Shown piece after piece: positions 1 to 13,078 of a stretch of 64,000 bases of DNA. The stretch lies in assembly GCA_022113835.1 (NCBI GenBank), contig JAILWY010000008.1:8684501-8748500 (forward strand). The letters are read 5' to 3'. Each line of letters starts with the position of its first letter. The first letter of the stretch is position 1. Under the pieces are notes generated by a model. The model was not told where the DNA came from. It was given only the letters and a program-made list of their open reading frames with translations, and did no database searches. The stretch comes from Atopsyche davidsoni (lineage: Eukaryota > Arthropoda > Insecta > Trichoptera > Hydrobiosidae). A program made the position numbers and the translations under genes.

Positions 1-3000
1 AGAAAAAAGTATAGAAAATGCAAAAAAAAATTACGTAGTACAACAAACGCAAATATTCGTATAATCTACAATATATGACCAATCAACCCTATCTGATACT
101 CAAGGGTGGGTCAATTTTACCCTTCACCCTACCCCGTGCCAAGAGGATATATTTGAGATCTTACACAAATTCAAGGATTGACCTTTTAGTATTCACGCAG
201 AGAAAAATAAAATCAGTGTGCTTTAAATTAATAAAATAATGTATAAAGCATTATCAATATTTTAAAATAAACGATTTTTTATATTTAAAGTCTAATAACA
301 ATATGATAATTTTACATTTGTATGCAGAAATATTTTATTCCGATTTCTTTTAAAACCTCGTAAAATGGATTTCTAAATTTATAATGAATGAAACACTTCG
401 AATAGTTCATAGTGAAATAGGAGTTGACGGAAAGAGGCACACACCTGAAAAGCACTCCTGAAGGAAATTGGAATCGCTCACTAAAAATAAAATGCAGGGT
501 CTGAAAGACAGAGCGATATTTATTCAGCTGGAAAGTGTATTATCTGAACACGACCTTTATCGTGACCTTATGAAAAAACTTATCTTTTCAGGCACCTGTT
601 TTGCATTTTATATATTTTTTATAATAAAATCATTGACAGTATATAAAAATACCATGGTAAAATTAAATTCGTTCACACCTACAGTCACCAGGTAATCACA
701 CAATCGTAGTTACGATAGCTGAATTGCTTTCAGTATCAGTAATAATAAATAAATAGTATGACAGTTGGGATTTAAATAATGACTGTATAACGAATATAAC
801 GATTTGATATTTTTCAGAATATGTGGCACATAATTTAATGAGTAAATTTGGTTGTTAATGCGAAACTCAACATTTTAAATAAACGATTAAAAAAACAGCT
901 TTTTATGCACAGGTATATAATAAATAATTATTTAATTCCTAAAACCAATATATAATAAAATAATACCACATTATTGAAGACAAGTATATTAAATTTTTCG
1001 TAACATATTTGTTCTACCTTTTATCACAATTTATTAAATTTATGTACTTAAATAAATGTATCATATGAAATGTATAAGCATTAAAACAATTTCATTATGT
1101 ACTGATATAAAAAAACCTACTGTTTGTTTTCAGTAATAGAGCCTTAATTCACCGTGAAAAAGCGCAAACAATGTAAAATTGAGTCACAACGGAATAAACT
1201 GTAAATAAAATATTACCACTCGTGTGATAATATTCAAAGCAAATATTTGATGAATCCGAAAAAGCAGCTTAGTTTTCTCTATTTTATTTTTTTATATAAA
1301 TAAAATATATTAAAAATTAGTATGAATCCAAACGTAAATAATTAATATTACAATAGAGATTTGCATTATATTTTTATTTTATATTTTTAAAAATTATTTC
1401 AAATATTTTTTTTATTTTTTAGTATACTTCCAATACATTATCTTATATTTTGATTAAATTTTAATAAACCTATAAAATCACAAAAATATTTTTAAAAAAA
1501 ACCGCAATTCCCCCTTCAAATTCATGCAAACTACTGGCGGTCGTGCCACCTACATAAAAGTCTGTGATCAGATGGAAGTAGAGCCTTCATCCCTCAGAAA
1601 GTTCTCGGGGAATGAATAAAGGAGCAGCAGAGAGAGGGAGGACGTGCCAAGGCGCCGGATTTGAATTCATCGCAAAGGGTTAAAACGCAACTACCTGAAG
1701 TGAATCCTAAATCGCGGTAAGCACCGAGGGACTAATCAATAAGTGATTTTTGTACCTGTTCAATGATGAAATTCACTGTAATCTAATTTATGCTATTTTC
1801 ATGTAAAATACTTCCCGTGTAAATGCTCAAATGGACTGAAAGTTAAATCTAGTGAATAAAAAATCAGAGATCAAATAAATTTACGGATCCTATAAAAATA
1901 TTACGCCATAAAGAATTTCTGATTTCAGTGAATAAAACAATGATTACATTTTTCGTGAGAGACACATTTAAATATGAAAATATTTAATCTAAATATGAAA
2001 CTATATAATACAAGGATTATTTTATAAAGAAATTAATGAATGTGACCCGTATACCAAAACCCGTTTTTTTTTTTTTTTTCACTTGAACTGTTGAAGCGAT
2101 CCAATAAAAATTACAAAGTTTATTTGACACGCGATGAAAAATAAATATTTGGTAATAAATATCCCGTCCTTTCGTCATCTTCTCAGACTTCCGGCTTGCT
2201 ATTTTATGGCGCCTGATAATAAACAGGGCCGGAGTTATATCCGGGACTGGGATCATGTGCATCCATTTCATTATTTATGCCCTGGGTCCAGGACCCATCG
2301 AAACTGATGGCTTAGGAATAAAAGGAAATAAGCCAACTTTCTGGCTACCGAAATAAATCGAAAAAGAAATATGTAAATAATAATTTTCTCATACTATTCA
2401 GATATCAAAGCGATTTTATAATGTATTTTTTATTTCATTGTAGGTCGTGAGGAATTTTCCTTTGCGACAAAATTATAATAAACTTTTAGGCATTCCAATT
2501 CAATTAATTCTTGTTTTAATTTACAGTTTAACAAATTAATTCACTTTGTCGTAAAAAAATTTCGGATATAATCGGATATAATGTCATTTACTAATTATTC
2601 AGATTTTTTTTTTACATTTGATTATTTTTTTAGAAGTAAGATATTTCAAATAATAAATTTCAATATTCAGTAATAAAAATATTGGTTTTAAATAATCATC
2701 AGTAAAAAAAATATTCGACAAAAAAAAAAGATCTTTATCTCACCTGTTCATAAAACAGGCTGATGCGTGAAAACGAATTAATCCGAAAAAAAATTTGGAA
2801 TCAAATAAACTCCGAAAACAAAAAACTTCCGTTTTGAATGAGCATTTAGTGGCTAACAAATATAGGGGAGGCAAAAACCTCGAGTCCTGCAGCGGCGGAA
2901 GTATATTCATACCAAACCGAGAGTTATTACCATTTTTTACCGTAAACTTTACCAAAATCGGCAAAAAGGTGGAACCGAGGCTCGACGCAGACAAGGGCGG

Positions 3001-4552
3001 GGGTGGTATAGGCTGTGTGCTAAAAACCTGCGAGTCAATCCTCCCCCTTGAAACCCACAAAAAATCAGAACTCGGCGGGGTTAATTTGAATTGGTTTTTT
3101 TTTAGTTTGCTTAAATCAATTTTTTTTTTCGTGTTACGCAGATCCACAGCCTCCAAAACCTTCTTCAAAGCTCCAAACACATATAAATAACCTTTTTTTT
3201 TTTTTTTTAAATAAAAGGTTGATGAACCCGTATAAATTATGATTTCTCGCGGACTTGCTAGTCCCTACAGTCGCTTCAGCGAAAGTAGCCTTCCGATACT
3301 TGGCAGTGTTCCCGACCGCAAATCATTTGTATCAAGTCCAGCCAAAAAACCATGTACGTTATGTTTTTATCAGTCAGTTTGGCAGAAGGCGTGTTTGCCT
3401 GGTTGTGGAGCACCACAGCGCAAAGCCTCCCAACCGCAGATTTTCTAGCTGTAAAACAAGCACAGCAGGTCAATTAAGTATCAATATATCAAGTGAAATT
3501 ATTTGATACCTGTATGAATATTCAGAATATAACATTACAATACTTAACTACCCCAACTTTACAATAGCCTGAATTCATTTAATACAAAGCTCAACAAGTA
3601 AATAATATGCAGAATGTACGCGGTTGTAATTATATTGTAAACAAAGTTGTTAATCTTCCAAACACAATTATCAATAACTGCATTTTCAGTCTAAAAGCTC
3701 TTGAAATAAATGTGATATTATAAAATAATGGGTGCTCTGAAATAATTCCTTGCTTTCAAATCAAGAATGCACCTGAAATTAATCGAGGTATTTTAAAATT
3801 TTTCAAAAAATAAAAAAATATATTAATAAAATTTAAATAAGTAAATGAAGTAAGATTGAATTCTAGTTGTTAAGTTTTTTGAATAGTACTAGTTTAAACC
3901 AATCAAGTTTCTAAGTCAAAGAATACTGGAATGTACCATTTGAGTTACTAAGTCAAATAGTACTAGATTGTACCATTTGAGGTCCTAAATTAAATAAAAG
4001 TAGATAGTATTAGTAAGTAGGTTTCAAAATGGGTTAGTTTCAAATAACTTTGAAAGATCGTTTGAAGTACTTTTGCAACCAGACTATAAAATAAATAAGA
4101 ATGCTTTTATGCTATAAATTTTTATTTTCCTTTAATCACATTTTTTTTTTTTTGAAAACAAATCATTGATTTTGAAATCGTGAGCAAATGAAATTTTTGA
4201 TTACGTATATCACATGGATCCAGCTTTATTACAACAATTAACCAAACGAGAATGCGCTTATCAGCATTTAACACATGCGAATACATCAAATTGATGGCGT
4301 ATCGAATCTGCATGCATCATGGCAGATTTATTCTATTTGGTCGCACAAAGCCTCGCCACGCTCAGAGAATTTGCATAACCTGCAGTTGAATATCGGAAAT
4401 CATAAATTGAAAAATTTGCATAGCAACTAACGGTGTCAAACACTCTATATCATTACTCGTATTAAAAAATTATCATTTATTAAAAATAAGCATTAAATTC
4501 ACTAATTCATATTGACAACAAAGTTGGGAGTTAAAAAAATATATATTTGGGC
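1..4552. other. AT-rich intronic/intergenic DNA, no gene seen
   Basis: Lies downstream of exon 4, so it is probably intron or the 3' part of the gene. It is mostly AT-rich with homopolymer runs. GC-richer patches stand out at about 1500-1720 and 2840-3460, with open frames on both strands that show no recognisable domain. A hAT-type end motif (CAGGGCCGGAGTTA) occurs at about 2225. No laminin-G-like exon was seen on the minus strand. Confidence 0.5.
3911..3984. repeat. 37-bp tandem duplication
   Basis: Two adjacent units beginning CTAAGTCAAA and containing TACCATTTGAG (3911-3947 and 3948-3984), with a weaker third copy just before them. Simple local tandem duplication. Confidence 0.6.
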
Positions 4553-4846
4553 AGCTGGTTGAATGAGAACTGGGATTCTGGCGAGGAAATTAAAGTGAGA
4601 ATTGAGATAGGCTGAAGATTCATTAAGTGTTGTGTCGTCTCATTTCTTCTTTATAAAATTAAAGCCTGGACACTCAAGACAGCTATTATGCAAATAATTA
4701 CGGCTACAGAATGCGGCTCTATAAAATAAACTTTAAAATACCATGGGTTAACCATTAGTGATACTGGCCTAAGATAGAAATATGTTTGATAAAATAGTCA
4801 CCGATTTCATAAAGGGAAAGGCATCAGAAGAAGAATGAAATTCATA
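4553..4846 (+). mobile_element. Decayed 3' fragment of a LINE (same family as 7.56 kb)
   Basis: Starts TTGAATGAGAACTGGGATTC and shares with the copy at 7561 the order: NEN.D..EIK.RIE reverse-transcriptase C-terminal region, AAGTGTTGTGTCGTCTCATT (codes for CVVS), GCCTGGA, then a tail resembling GATGGTCACCAACCTC and AGGCATCAGAAGAAGAA. Internally deleted compared with the 7561 copy and full of stops. Non-LTR retrotransposon debris. Confidence 0.65.
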
Positions 4847-6397
4847 TTAAAAGTGTTCACAAATCATAAAACATATTTTCTCCAATTTTTAGAATGTATA
4901 CACATGTGGTAAAATGAGATTTTTGTCTCATTTTTTATGTCTTTAAGAGCCACCAACATAATATTAAGAAAAATTTGTTTCAATACACTTGTAATATAAT
5001 ACCGGGTATTGTCAGATCACAATCTGTCTTTTTTGCACGCTGAAATAAGTTTCAGGAGGAAAAATTCCCTCGTGTAAATAATTTCCAGTCCCTGAGGCTG
5101 TTTTCTTACCTGTTATTTTTTCAGTTGGGTTCTATTATGTTGAACTACATGACCTTTCTATAATTAATAGTAATCACACCCAAACGGTTGTGTCAACGTG
5201 TAATTAATTAGGAAAAATATTTATAAATACGTGTTTTTCATTTACGACTTATTTGTATAAAAGTACAGTAATAGAGGTAATTACTGTGAAAAACTGATTC
5301 ATAAATAACAGTCAATTTAATGATTATAATACCATAATTTGTGTGATTAATAGATTTACAAAATACTATGGTTAAAAAATAAATTATATTTAAATCATTT
5401 ACACATTCATAGATATGTATTTTATTGTTTACAATACTGTAATAAAGATAATTTAATACTACAATTTATTGATTCATTTTATAAAATACACATAAAATTT
5501 TATATAATCCTACTCTGATTCAAGTTTTTTTGATTTTCCTATAGACAACCGAGTAATTTTATAATTTTTAAAGGCTTTGTTTATTTCTAGTAGCTTATTT
5601 AAGAATATAACATTATAAAATTTGGAGTGAATGAATGATAAAATGTAATCAATCATATTTCTATGAGTATTGCTTGCCAAAGTATATATTATATTATTTA
5701 AAAAACGAGCTTGTACGAGTTTTTTTTAATCCGCGCATTAAAAGCTTTAGAATAGCCACGTAAAACGCTACGAAAAATTTTCATGATAAAATTGTCATTC
5801 TTTAAAAAAATAAAAAAATCGTTGTGATAATATTAGAAAGTAAAAACTTTTCCCACAAACCCGCACTGAATCGACAACAATAACACTTAAGCGATTTCTA
5901 AAAATGACAAAAAAATATTTACCCAAAATTCAACCGTTTTAATGCACAGTTGACCGTAAATAAACAAGCGCAGATCTGGCGAAAATCACCCTTAACATCT
6001 TGCCGCGGGGGTGCTCCAGTCCCAACCCTCCCCATGGGCAATAAGGGCGAGAACGGAGTGCCTGCGAGGGTGTTTTCGGCGTTGTTATTTCTGAATTACC
6101 CTGGCCAGGCGGGGGCTCGTTTAAATACATTTACAGGTGAGTATTGATCAGGGAAGGTGTGCTGAATTCCATTTAGGCGAGCAACGCTTGGCGACCCCTG
6201 AGGCTTCTCGGGGGTATTATAAGAAAACAGCACATTAAAGCCCATTTAAAAAAATTTGTATACCTACTTAATATATATAGTAAAAAAATTAATCATATAT
6301 ATATTATTAGGTAAAGTGTATAAAGCTACTCGCTTTTTTGAGGCATTTTTAAATTACTGGAAAAGTGTGAAATATATATACATATATATATATATAT

Positions 6398-7203
6398 CAG
6401 TGGCGTGCGGTGAGTCAAAAATCAAGCCAAGCAATTGCCGCCAATGTATTTTATATATTTTATCAGCGACAAAAACGCTCATCTTTGTATGTTTCAATAT
6501 ATTTTAGGACAAGCAATTGGTTTTTTTTCGCCTTCCTCAATCAAACTTTTAATTTCAGCACCGCAATCGGAGTAATGATGCGAATGTTTATGAACACGGT
6601 TTTTTTTTCCTCTGATTATGCAAAAAAGTCAGAAATCTCAATGCCTACATGAAATAAACACTTTTTTGTAGAAATATATTAACGTTGAATAAATATTATT
6701 TTTGAGAACAAAATGACTAACAAGAATATTATTTTAATTAAGTAATGAATGTGCAGGCTAGTAAAAAAGGTTTTGAAAAAATCTACAATTTAATATTATA
6801 ATATTTGAATAAATCAATGGTGTGAGGTTTGTTGAAGCAATAGTTTTATTGCTTCAACAAACCATAAATAAGTCAACAATTGACTGTTATTTGTTGAAGC
6901 AATAAAACTAATTGTAGGTTTTTTCAAAACCTTTTTTACTAGCCTGCACATTCATTACTTAATTAAAATGATATTCTTGTCAGTCATTTTGTTCTCAAAA
7001 ATAATATTTATTCAACATCAATATATTTCTACAAAAAAGTGTTTATTTCATGTAGGCATTGCGATTTCTGACTTTATTGCATAAACAGAGGAAACAAAAA
7101 CCGTGCTTATAAACATTTGCATTTTTCCACATAAAAAACTTTTTTGCGGTCCCGAATTCATATCATTACTCCGATTGCGGTGGTGAAATTAAAAGTTTCA
7201 GTG
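6398..7203. mobile_element. Large fold-back (inverted-repeat) element
   Basis: Left arm about 6543-6791 and right arm about 6910-7199 are inverted copies: for example CACCGCAATCGGAGTAATGA on the left is matched in reverse at 7169-7188, and GTGCAGGCTAGTAAAAAAGG at about 6751 by its reverse at about 6936. The right arm carries some 35 extra bases. The ~118-bp spacer holds three copies of TTGAAGCAATA in alternating orientation. Just outside the left arm is CAGTGGCGTGCGGTGA (6398), a typical hAT-type terminus, with no matching right end. No coding capacity. Most likely a non-autonomous DNA element duplicated head to head. Confidence 0.75.
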
Positions 7204-7560
7204 TATTTATAACAACCGAAAGCCGAATAAATCCCCCCTCGGTCGTAATAACTCCCATGGCCGGAGTTTCGACCCTTCGCGGCACCCAATAAAGCCGCAA
7301 TATTGATTTTTAACAGGCGCTGGCGGGCCTGGTAAAAGGTAATATCTATGAAAATGGAAATTATGTTTAGAAACGAGAATATAATGGGCCACGCATTTAT
7401 ACCCCGTATATAAATGCGTACCTGTCGACAGACAGAAGCGTATTTTCACTGATTTTTGAAACGCCTGTATATTTTTATTAGCATTTAAATTGTACATACT
7501 ATATGAAAGAATAATACAATATTTTGAAAATATCCATATGTATGTGCTTTATTTATTTAT

Positions 7561-8045
7561 TTGGTTGAATGAAAACTGAGATCTTGACCAGGAAATCAAA
7601 GTGAAGATTGAGTCAGCACGCAGTACATTCAATAATTTGAGGAATGTTTTACGCTCAAGAGACATAAACCTGAAATCTCGATAGAAATTCACCAAGTGTT
7701 ATGTCGTCTCAGTTCTGCTTTATGGAGTTGAAGCCTGGAATCAAGACAGCTACTATGAGAAGAATTGAAGATACTTGAACAAACCAAACGAAAAAGTCTT
7801 GCACAGAATGCGCATAGAAAGGGAACTCTTGACGTTGGTAAAGAAGCGGAAGGTCTCATATTTTGGGCATATTTTTTGCAACAATAAGTATGGCATCCTC
7901 CAGCTGATTGTCCAAAGGAAAAATGAGCATTGGAAGATGAAAAGTGGCTGGAGGACTGGTGAGACTGGCCCAAGATAGAGACAAGTTCAAGGAGATGGTC
8001 ACCAACCTCCTATGAAAAGAGACAACAAAAGATGAAGGTGTGCTA
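7561..8045 (+). pseudogene. LINE reverse transcriptase C-terminal region, decayed
   Basis: Frames shift repeatedly, but the read-through resembles the C-terminal part of endonuclease-reverse transcriptase proteins of insect LINEs: EIK.KIE..R..F..LRNVLRSRDINL, then KCYVVSVLLYGVEAW, then RELLTLVKKRKVSYFGHI, then a basic stretch and AQDRDKF.EMVTNLL near the end. The matches span at least three frames, so the copy is dead. The 3' end GATGGTCACCAACCTCC followed by a purine-rich tail recurs in at least five other places in the window (4763, 20440, 36830, 53855, 55390), marking the family's 3' terminus. The order of blocks is typical of RTE/CR1-like non-LTR elements; I cannot place the clade more exactly. 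Confidence 0.8.
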
Positions 8046-9847
8046 TATTTACTTTTTTTTTGAGCATATAAAATATTACATATCATATCTAACTTTGATT
8101 TTTCAAAGCGATGAACACTAACTTATTCATTTTCCAAGTAAATCTTTTAAACAAAATATCCATTTTATCAAATAAATATGAATAGCTTTAAAGAGACCCA
8201 ATAAGTATAGAGTACCTAGAATACTTCCAACTCTTTAATACTAGGCTTTTTTTGTCTAAAAAGAGACAAACCGATCTAAGCTGTCGTAGGCTTATATTTA
8301 TCATCATTAACCGTTCGATTAGTCCACCTGGAAACTGTATATGAAACAATTTTGTATTCACCCAAATAATTTTGACGTAAACCTGACAAAGCCTTCGCAA
8401 GGCCAAAGCACTCACTTAGATAAATGAATATGTAGATTTGTTGTTTCAATATTGACAAAATGTGTAAGAGTAGCGAAGGCTTCTATTACTGCCATTGACT
8501 GTTTGCTGCGGGCTTTTTCGATCGGTTAGTCTGCGTGGAGGTTGTTTATTCAACGTAGTTAGATTTTGCACTGCGATGAAAATCTTAAGTCCTAACTCGT
8601 TCCCTTTTATATTGCCTTCGCGTGCTCGAGATCAGTCCGTAACTTTGTGTTTCTAAATTACCTGGTCTGGTGTGGTTAGGCGCAAATTCTGAATATAACT
8701 TTATCGGCAGGATAAAATATGAAATATTACGATTTTGCACGGTTGCCATTAGAGCTCTAGCCGGAAGTTATGTCGGTTTGTTTTAACGTGTATTTTTGCT
8801 ATGAAACGAGAGTTTTTTTTTGTTTTGTTTTTAATCAATACTCATGACAAACTTGTTCATTTTTTATAAAAAAAATTTAAACAAAAATAGAAAATATAAT
8901 GATAATTTTGTTTGTAGCGTTTACGCTTTTCAGTCTAAAAAAGGCTTTAGAAGTAAAAAGCACTAACTATCAAAAATAGCCGTCGTCTCATAGCCATATA
9001 AGTTTAAAGTTTTTAAATCAACTTCCTCAATTTGTTACTTTGAAATTAAATTGGAAAATTCATACCTTCAGTCAAAAGTTAGTGTGTGAAATATTTGCTA
9101 AAAATTGTTCTTGTATTTTTTAGGGAAAAAAAACCTAGATAACAAAAAATGTTTTTACTGTGTAAAAGGTAAAACAAATTAAAGTTTTTATAGTTGTTTA
9201 AAGAAATCCATTACTAAGAAATAAACATTGTATTTTTTCAATGAAAATATTATTATATATAAAATAATCATAAAAATAATCAAATGGAGCTTACCGATAT
9301 GAATAATTAAATTTGTATATATTTAAAAAAATTTAAATCTATCGATACAAAGTCCGTGTAGTTTTATGTGACATTTGTACAGAGTTCATAATTTACAGAA
9401 TTAAGCCATTTTTGTTACAAAAAACGTACATTCAAATAATAACAGCGTTATAAACGACCTTTTATTTCACGCATTTAGCAAATTAATAGAATTTATGTTT
9501 CGATTCGTGGGAATAAAAAAGCAAATATCACCACGCGAGCCACAAATACCCGCAATAAAAACAAAATGTCCGCGGGCTCGTGGCAGGGGTGTATCGTGGC
9601 GGGGATCGATTCTACACACCCCCTTTAACAAACCAATCCGGCCTGGTGGCACTGAAAATGTTCCATAAACTGAAACACAGTATAAGGGGTGCCTTATGAA
9701 AAGCCTCAATCAATGAATAGTTCAAATCTAACAACATGCTTTTACTGAAAAACAGCGGGTTCTAGGATAGGTGCATTTGTAGATTTGGCAGCCGATGAGG
9801 TGAGTTGATTTGGTTTCATGGAAAACACACAAAAAAAACTCCATATA

Positions 9848-10014
9848 GATGGTGTCCCAACAAGGGGACCGAAACGTCGAAATACCGTAAACTTGAACCT
9901 CTACACAAAGCAACCAAATCAACTATATTCTGCTGCATTTATTTCAGCATTCATCTTTGACGCTAAAATTATTTTTTTAAGTCCCCGAAGATGGCACTCA
10001 GTACCGGAAACGAA
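9848..10014 (+). other. Two Penelope-type 3' hairpin motifs
   Basis: At 9851-9876 a hairpin (GTCCC loop GGGAC) is followed by GAAACG; at 9984-10012 CCGAAGATGGC is followed after a short stem by GGAAACG. The arrangement 'CTGAnGA, stem, GAAAC' is the core of hammerhead motifs that are known in Penelope-like elements. Here the first copy lacks the CTGAnGA box and the second has one mismatch (CCGAAGA). Relics only. Confidence 0.4.
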
Positions 10015-10461
10015 TCGTGTAAACACGGCGTAACACCCAAGAACTATGTATTTCTTATAAAAATAGCCATCAAAACCTACTGAATAGAGCATTGCATCTA
10101 TATTATCGATTTGAGAAGAAATCAATATAAAAATACTTGTAAAAATGTGTTAATGCTCACTACAAAAATTTCATAAGTTTTATGAAGACTTGTTTGCTTT
10201 TATAATATGACGAAGTTTTTGAAAAAATTATAATAAAAATAAATGAATATTTTTTATTCCATAATTTCGTGTAGTTCATTGAATGTTCATTACTTTACTG
10301 CGGATAACAATACTAAAACGTTTAAAATACAAAATAATTAAAACGCCTGTGGCGTTGACGCTTGTAAAAAGTTTTTGGCACAAGCATTGGATCTTTACGC
10401 TTTTCTTCTGAAAAAAATATCCATGGAGCTAAGCTCTGCCATATATTTTCGTATATGACTG

Positions 10462-10520
10462 ATACACGTGAACCTAAATGATAAACGATGCTTCTAGCCA
10501 CTGAGCCGACAAGACATCTT
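10462..10520 (-). repeat. tRNA-like SINE relic
   Basis: On the minus strand GTCGGCTCAGTGGCTAGAAG resembles a tRNA 5' end with A box, followed about 35 bp later by AGGTTCACGTG, a weak B box. It does not fold as a complete tRNA. Likely the head of an old tRNA-derived SINE. Confidence 0.35.
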
Positions 10521-12898
10521 TGTTAAAAATAATATATCATATACGTTTATGTTATTACAACGCACATAAATAAAACAGTTTTGTATATGTTAATATTACC
10601 ATCACAGACTAGAGTTATTTTTTTATAAATCTTTACGGTCGATCATCGTAAAATATGAAGGAAAAATCATCCCTAATTTTGAAAGCCTGAGGTAACCCTG
10701 ACAAAAGCTTCCAAATAGACCGAATCCATACATACATAATGACAGAATCACCGCGAGGCTTGGTCACGCTACAGGGTAGTTTCAGTTACTCCTAAAAGTT
10801 TTATAGGGGGGTAGGATTGGAGGACTTATGTAGGTTGTATTGTTATTCGCTTTTTCCATAGGTGTTTCGACCTTTCATATTTTACAAGCTTCCACAGGCA
10901 GAGAGTGTGTTTATCAGTGAAACTTAAATTATTTACTGTACCTTTCATAAGTATTTGAATCCTCAGCTTCATGACAATAACATTAAGCTATAATAAAAAT
11001 TTATTCTAGCTTAAGAAAATGTTGGATAAAAAATCTATAATATCATAATAACTTGCTCTGTGATATTTTTGATGACACGGCAAATTATTTGACCCTGTTA
11101 CAAAAATTAATTAGAAAAATCATTGAACTGGAGAATTAACCGTAGATTTTTTATTATACTCACTAAGCTGACTCTAGTGGTTAAATGTTTTTAATACGGA
11201 TAACATATAAATTAATTATATCACATTCATTTTAAACGCGATAGTACATAGTATAAAAATATATTTTTTGTCTTTCTATTTGATAAAATATGTTACAAAA
11301 ACGAAAATAAAATCGTGAAGTAAACAATTTTTTTTTTCAAATTTATTATTTTATGAGCACATACAGAGAAAAACTCTTCCAAAAGGACTTTTCTTGCTCG
11401 AGGTATTTAAAAATACCGTATTTTTTAAAAAAATATTTTTAAAAATCTACAAGTGACCTTTGCCGGGAGCAGATGTTGTTAATGGCATTAAAAAGGGACC
11501 CTCGCGGAGGTAAACATAATAAGGTATTCTGTTTAGCAAGTTTTGTTTACGTTATTTTAGCATTTAAATATTGTTACAAATTAAGGCAGATAAGGGATCG
11601 ACCTTTATAATGTATGATTTAATATTCTTTTTTTTCAGCACGGGAAAATGAGTATATTCTCCACTTTGCTGTAGTCAGAGAATGAGTGACTCTTAATGTA
11701 GCCTAAAACGTTTGTAGACATACTTTTTATTAATAATATATATAATGGAAAAAAACAAGGTTCTTTCTGATAAACTATTTGATATATGTAGGTTTAAATT
11801 GCTCATAACATTTTTTAATGATTTGATTTAAAATGAAATATTTTCAACGACAAATATAAACGATGACACCTTTGTGTATTTTTATTTAGTATTTAGAAAC
11901 AGCAAAATTGTGCCCAGAACTAATTTTGTATAATATTTACAAATCGCTTAATATAATACTTCGACTCGTCGTGCACCAAAAGGCAAACAATTACGAAGTA
12001 ATTAAGGGTGTATTTTTGCAGATGTCGGCGCTAATCTGCGATCAATATTCAAATGTATCTGGGGTAGTTGGCCACAGCCTGCGAGATTTACGCCCGAGGC
12101 TCTCGTTAAATCTCGGGGCAGCATCCATTAGCGATATCGACGGGAGTATATCTCAACTCCGCCGGATTTGAGAGCATAACCGTTAAAAACTACGAAGATC
12201 CATCCCTGAGTGGGGTAAACGGCCGGGGGATGCTAATTTTAAAGGTGAACCGGATCGTTTGTTAGTTTTTAATGGAGTTATTATAATTTAATAGAAAATC
12301 CAAAAGCATAAAAACTCTCATTTTTTGCTACTTAGACAGAAATGCTTGTGCAGTGCTATTTTTCCACTTTTCAATATTTTTTTTAATCTGAAAAATCTAT
12401 ATACCTCAGATAATAAACTGAGTTTTTTTACTCACATAACTGTCAGATATTAGTAAAATAATTTACGTGAAAACTGAAACAGGCCAAAGAGGCAGACATT
12501 ATATCATAATTTCTTCAGTTTAATATGAGTTTAAGGCTCTCAAAAGTATGTGGCAATGAGAAATTTGTGTTTGTATTATAAATCAATCCTTTATACCAAA
12601 ACATGATGAAAGTATAGACTGTTTTAATTTATAATACTATATATTTAAACAATGTGAATCAACAAACAGCTAATTGATAACCACGATCGTAATATTAGAT
12701 TACATTTAGCCTTTTATGTTTGTAAATTAATTACGCACAGACGCATTAATAAAGGCTGGTAGATTAAAACTCACACTCATAAATGTAAGGTGTTTCAATA
12801 TTTATAGTGAAGTTAAATAATTTCCATTTGATATCAGTGATAATTTTATATATTCGTAACTGGATTGTAGTATTTATATTGTGTTTAATCATTCGTAC

Positions 12899-12992
12899 CT
12901 TGGTCGCAGTTCAGACCCGTTTTCCCCAGTGGGCAGCCACTATGTAAGGAGCTGACTGTGTGGCCAGGGTCGCTCGTAGACATGGGAGGCAC
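12899..12992 (-). CDS. Exon 4: short exon with EGF-type cysteine tail
   Basis: A 94-bp exon, 31 codons plus one base, between the acceptor ATCACAG (exon starts 12992) and a donor GTACGA (exon ends 12899). The phase-0 start matches the phase-0 end of exon 3. It encodes VPPMSTSDPGHTVSSLHSG followed by CPLGKTGLNCDQ. The C-P-L-G-x-x-G-x-x-C pattern is what the last two cysteines of an EGF module look like, often just before a laminin-G domain, but the earlier cysteines of such a module are not here, so this is suggestive only. The exon ends phase 1, so translation goes on in a further exon that I could not find in 1-12898. The 86-bp intron before it is very short for this gene; reading through that intron puts the exon in another frame that loses the cysteine pattern. 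Confidence 0.65.
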
Positions 12993-13078
12993 CTGTGATC
13001 AGATAACCAAAAACCAATTAATACCTGTAAATACATACAAAATTTTGGTAAATCAGAAAAATAAAGAATAAGGCTTAC

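Larger units (their letters stand above)
8046..12898. other. AT-rich non-coding DNA with minor repeat relics
   Basis: Outside the hairpin motifs at 9851-10014 and the tRNA-like relic at 10462-10520, nothing with coding or repeat structure was recognised. GC-richer patches lie at about 9530-9650, 11455-11520 and 12060-12230. No continuation exon of the EGF gene was found. Confidence 0.5.

Noticed and set aside
2740..3506. Overlapping frames on both strands at 2.7-3.5 kb
   Set aside because: Frames on opposite strands cover the same DNA, with homopolymer-derived runs of F and K. No motif supports either.
11908..12180. Laminin-G exon expected after exon 4
   Set aside because: The GC-rich patch at 12060-12230 was checked on the minus strand for splice-bounded frames and laminin-G-like sequence; none was seen.
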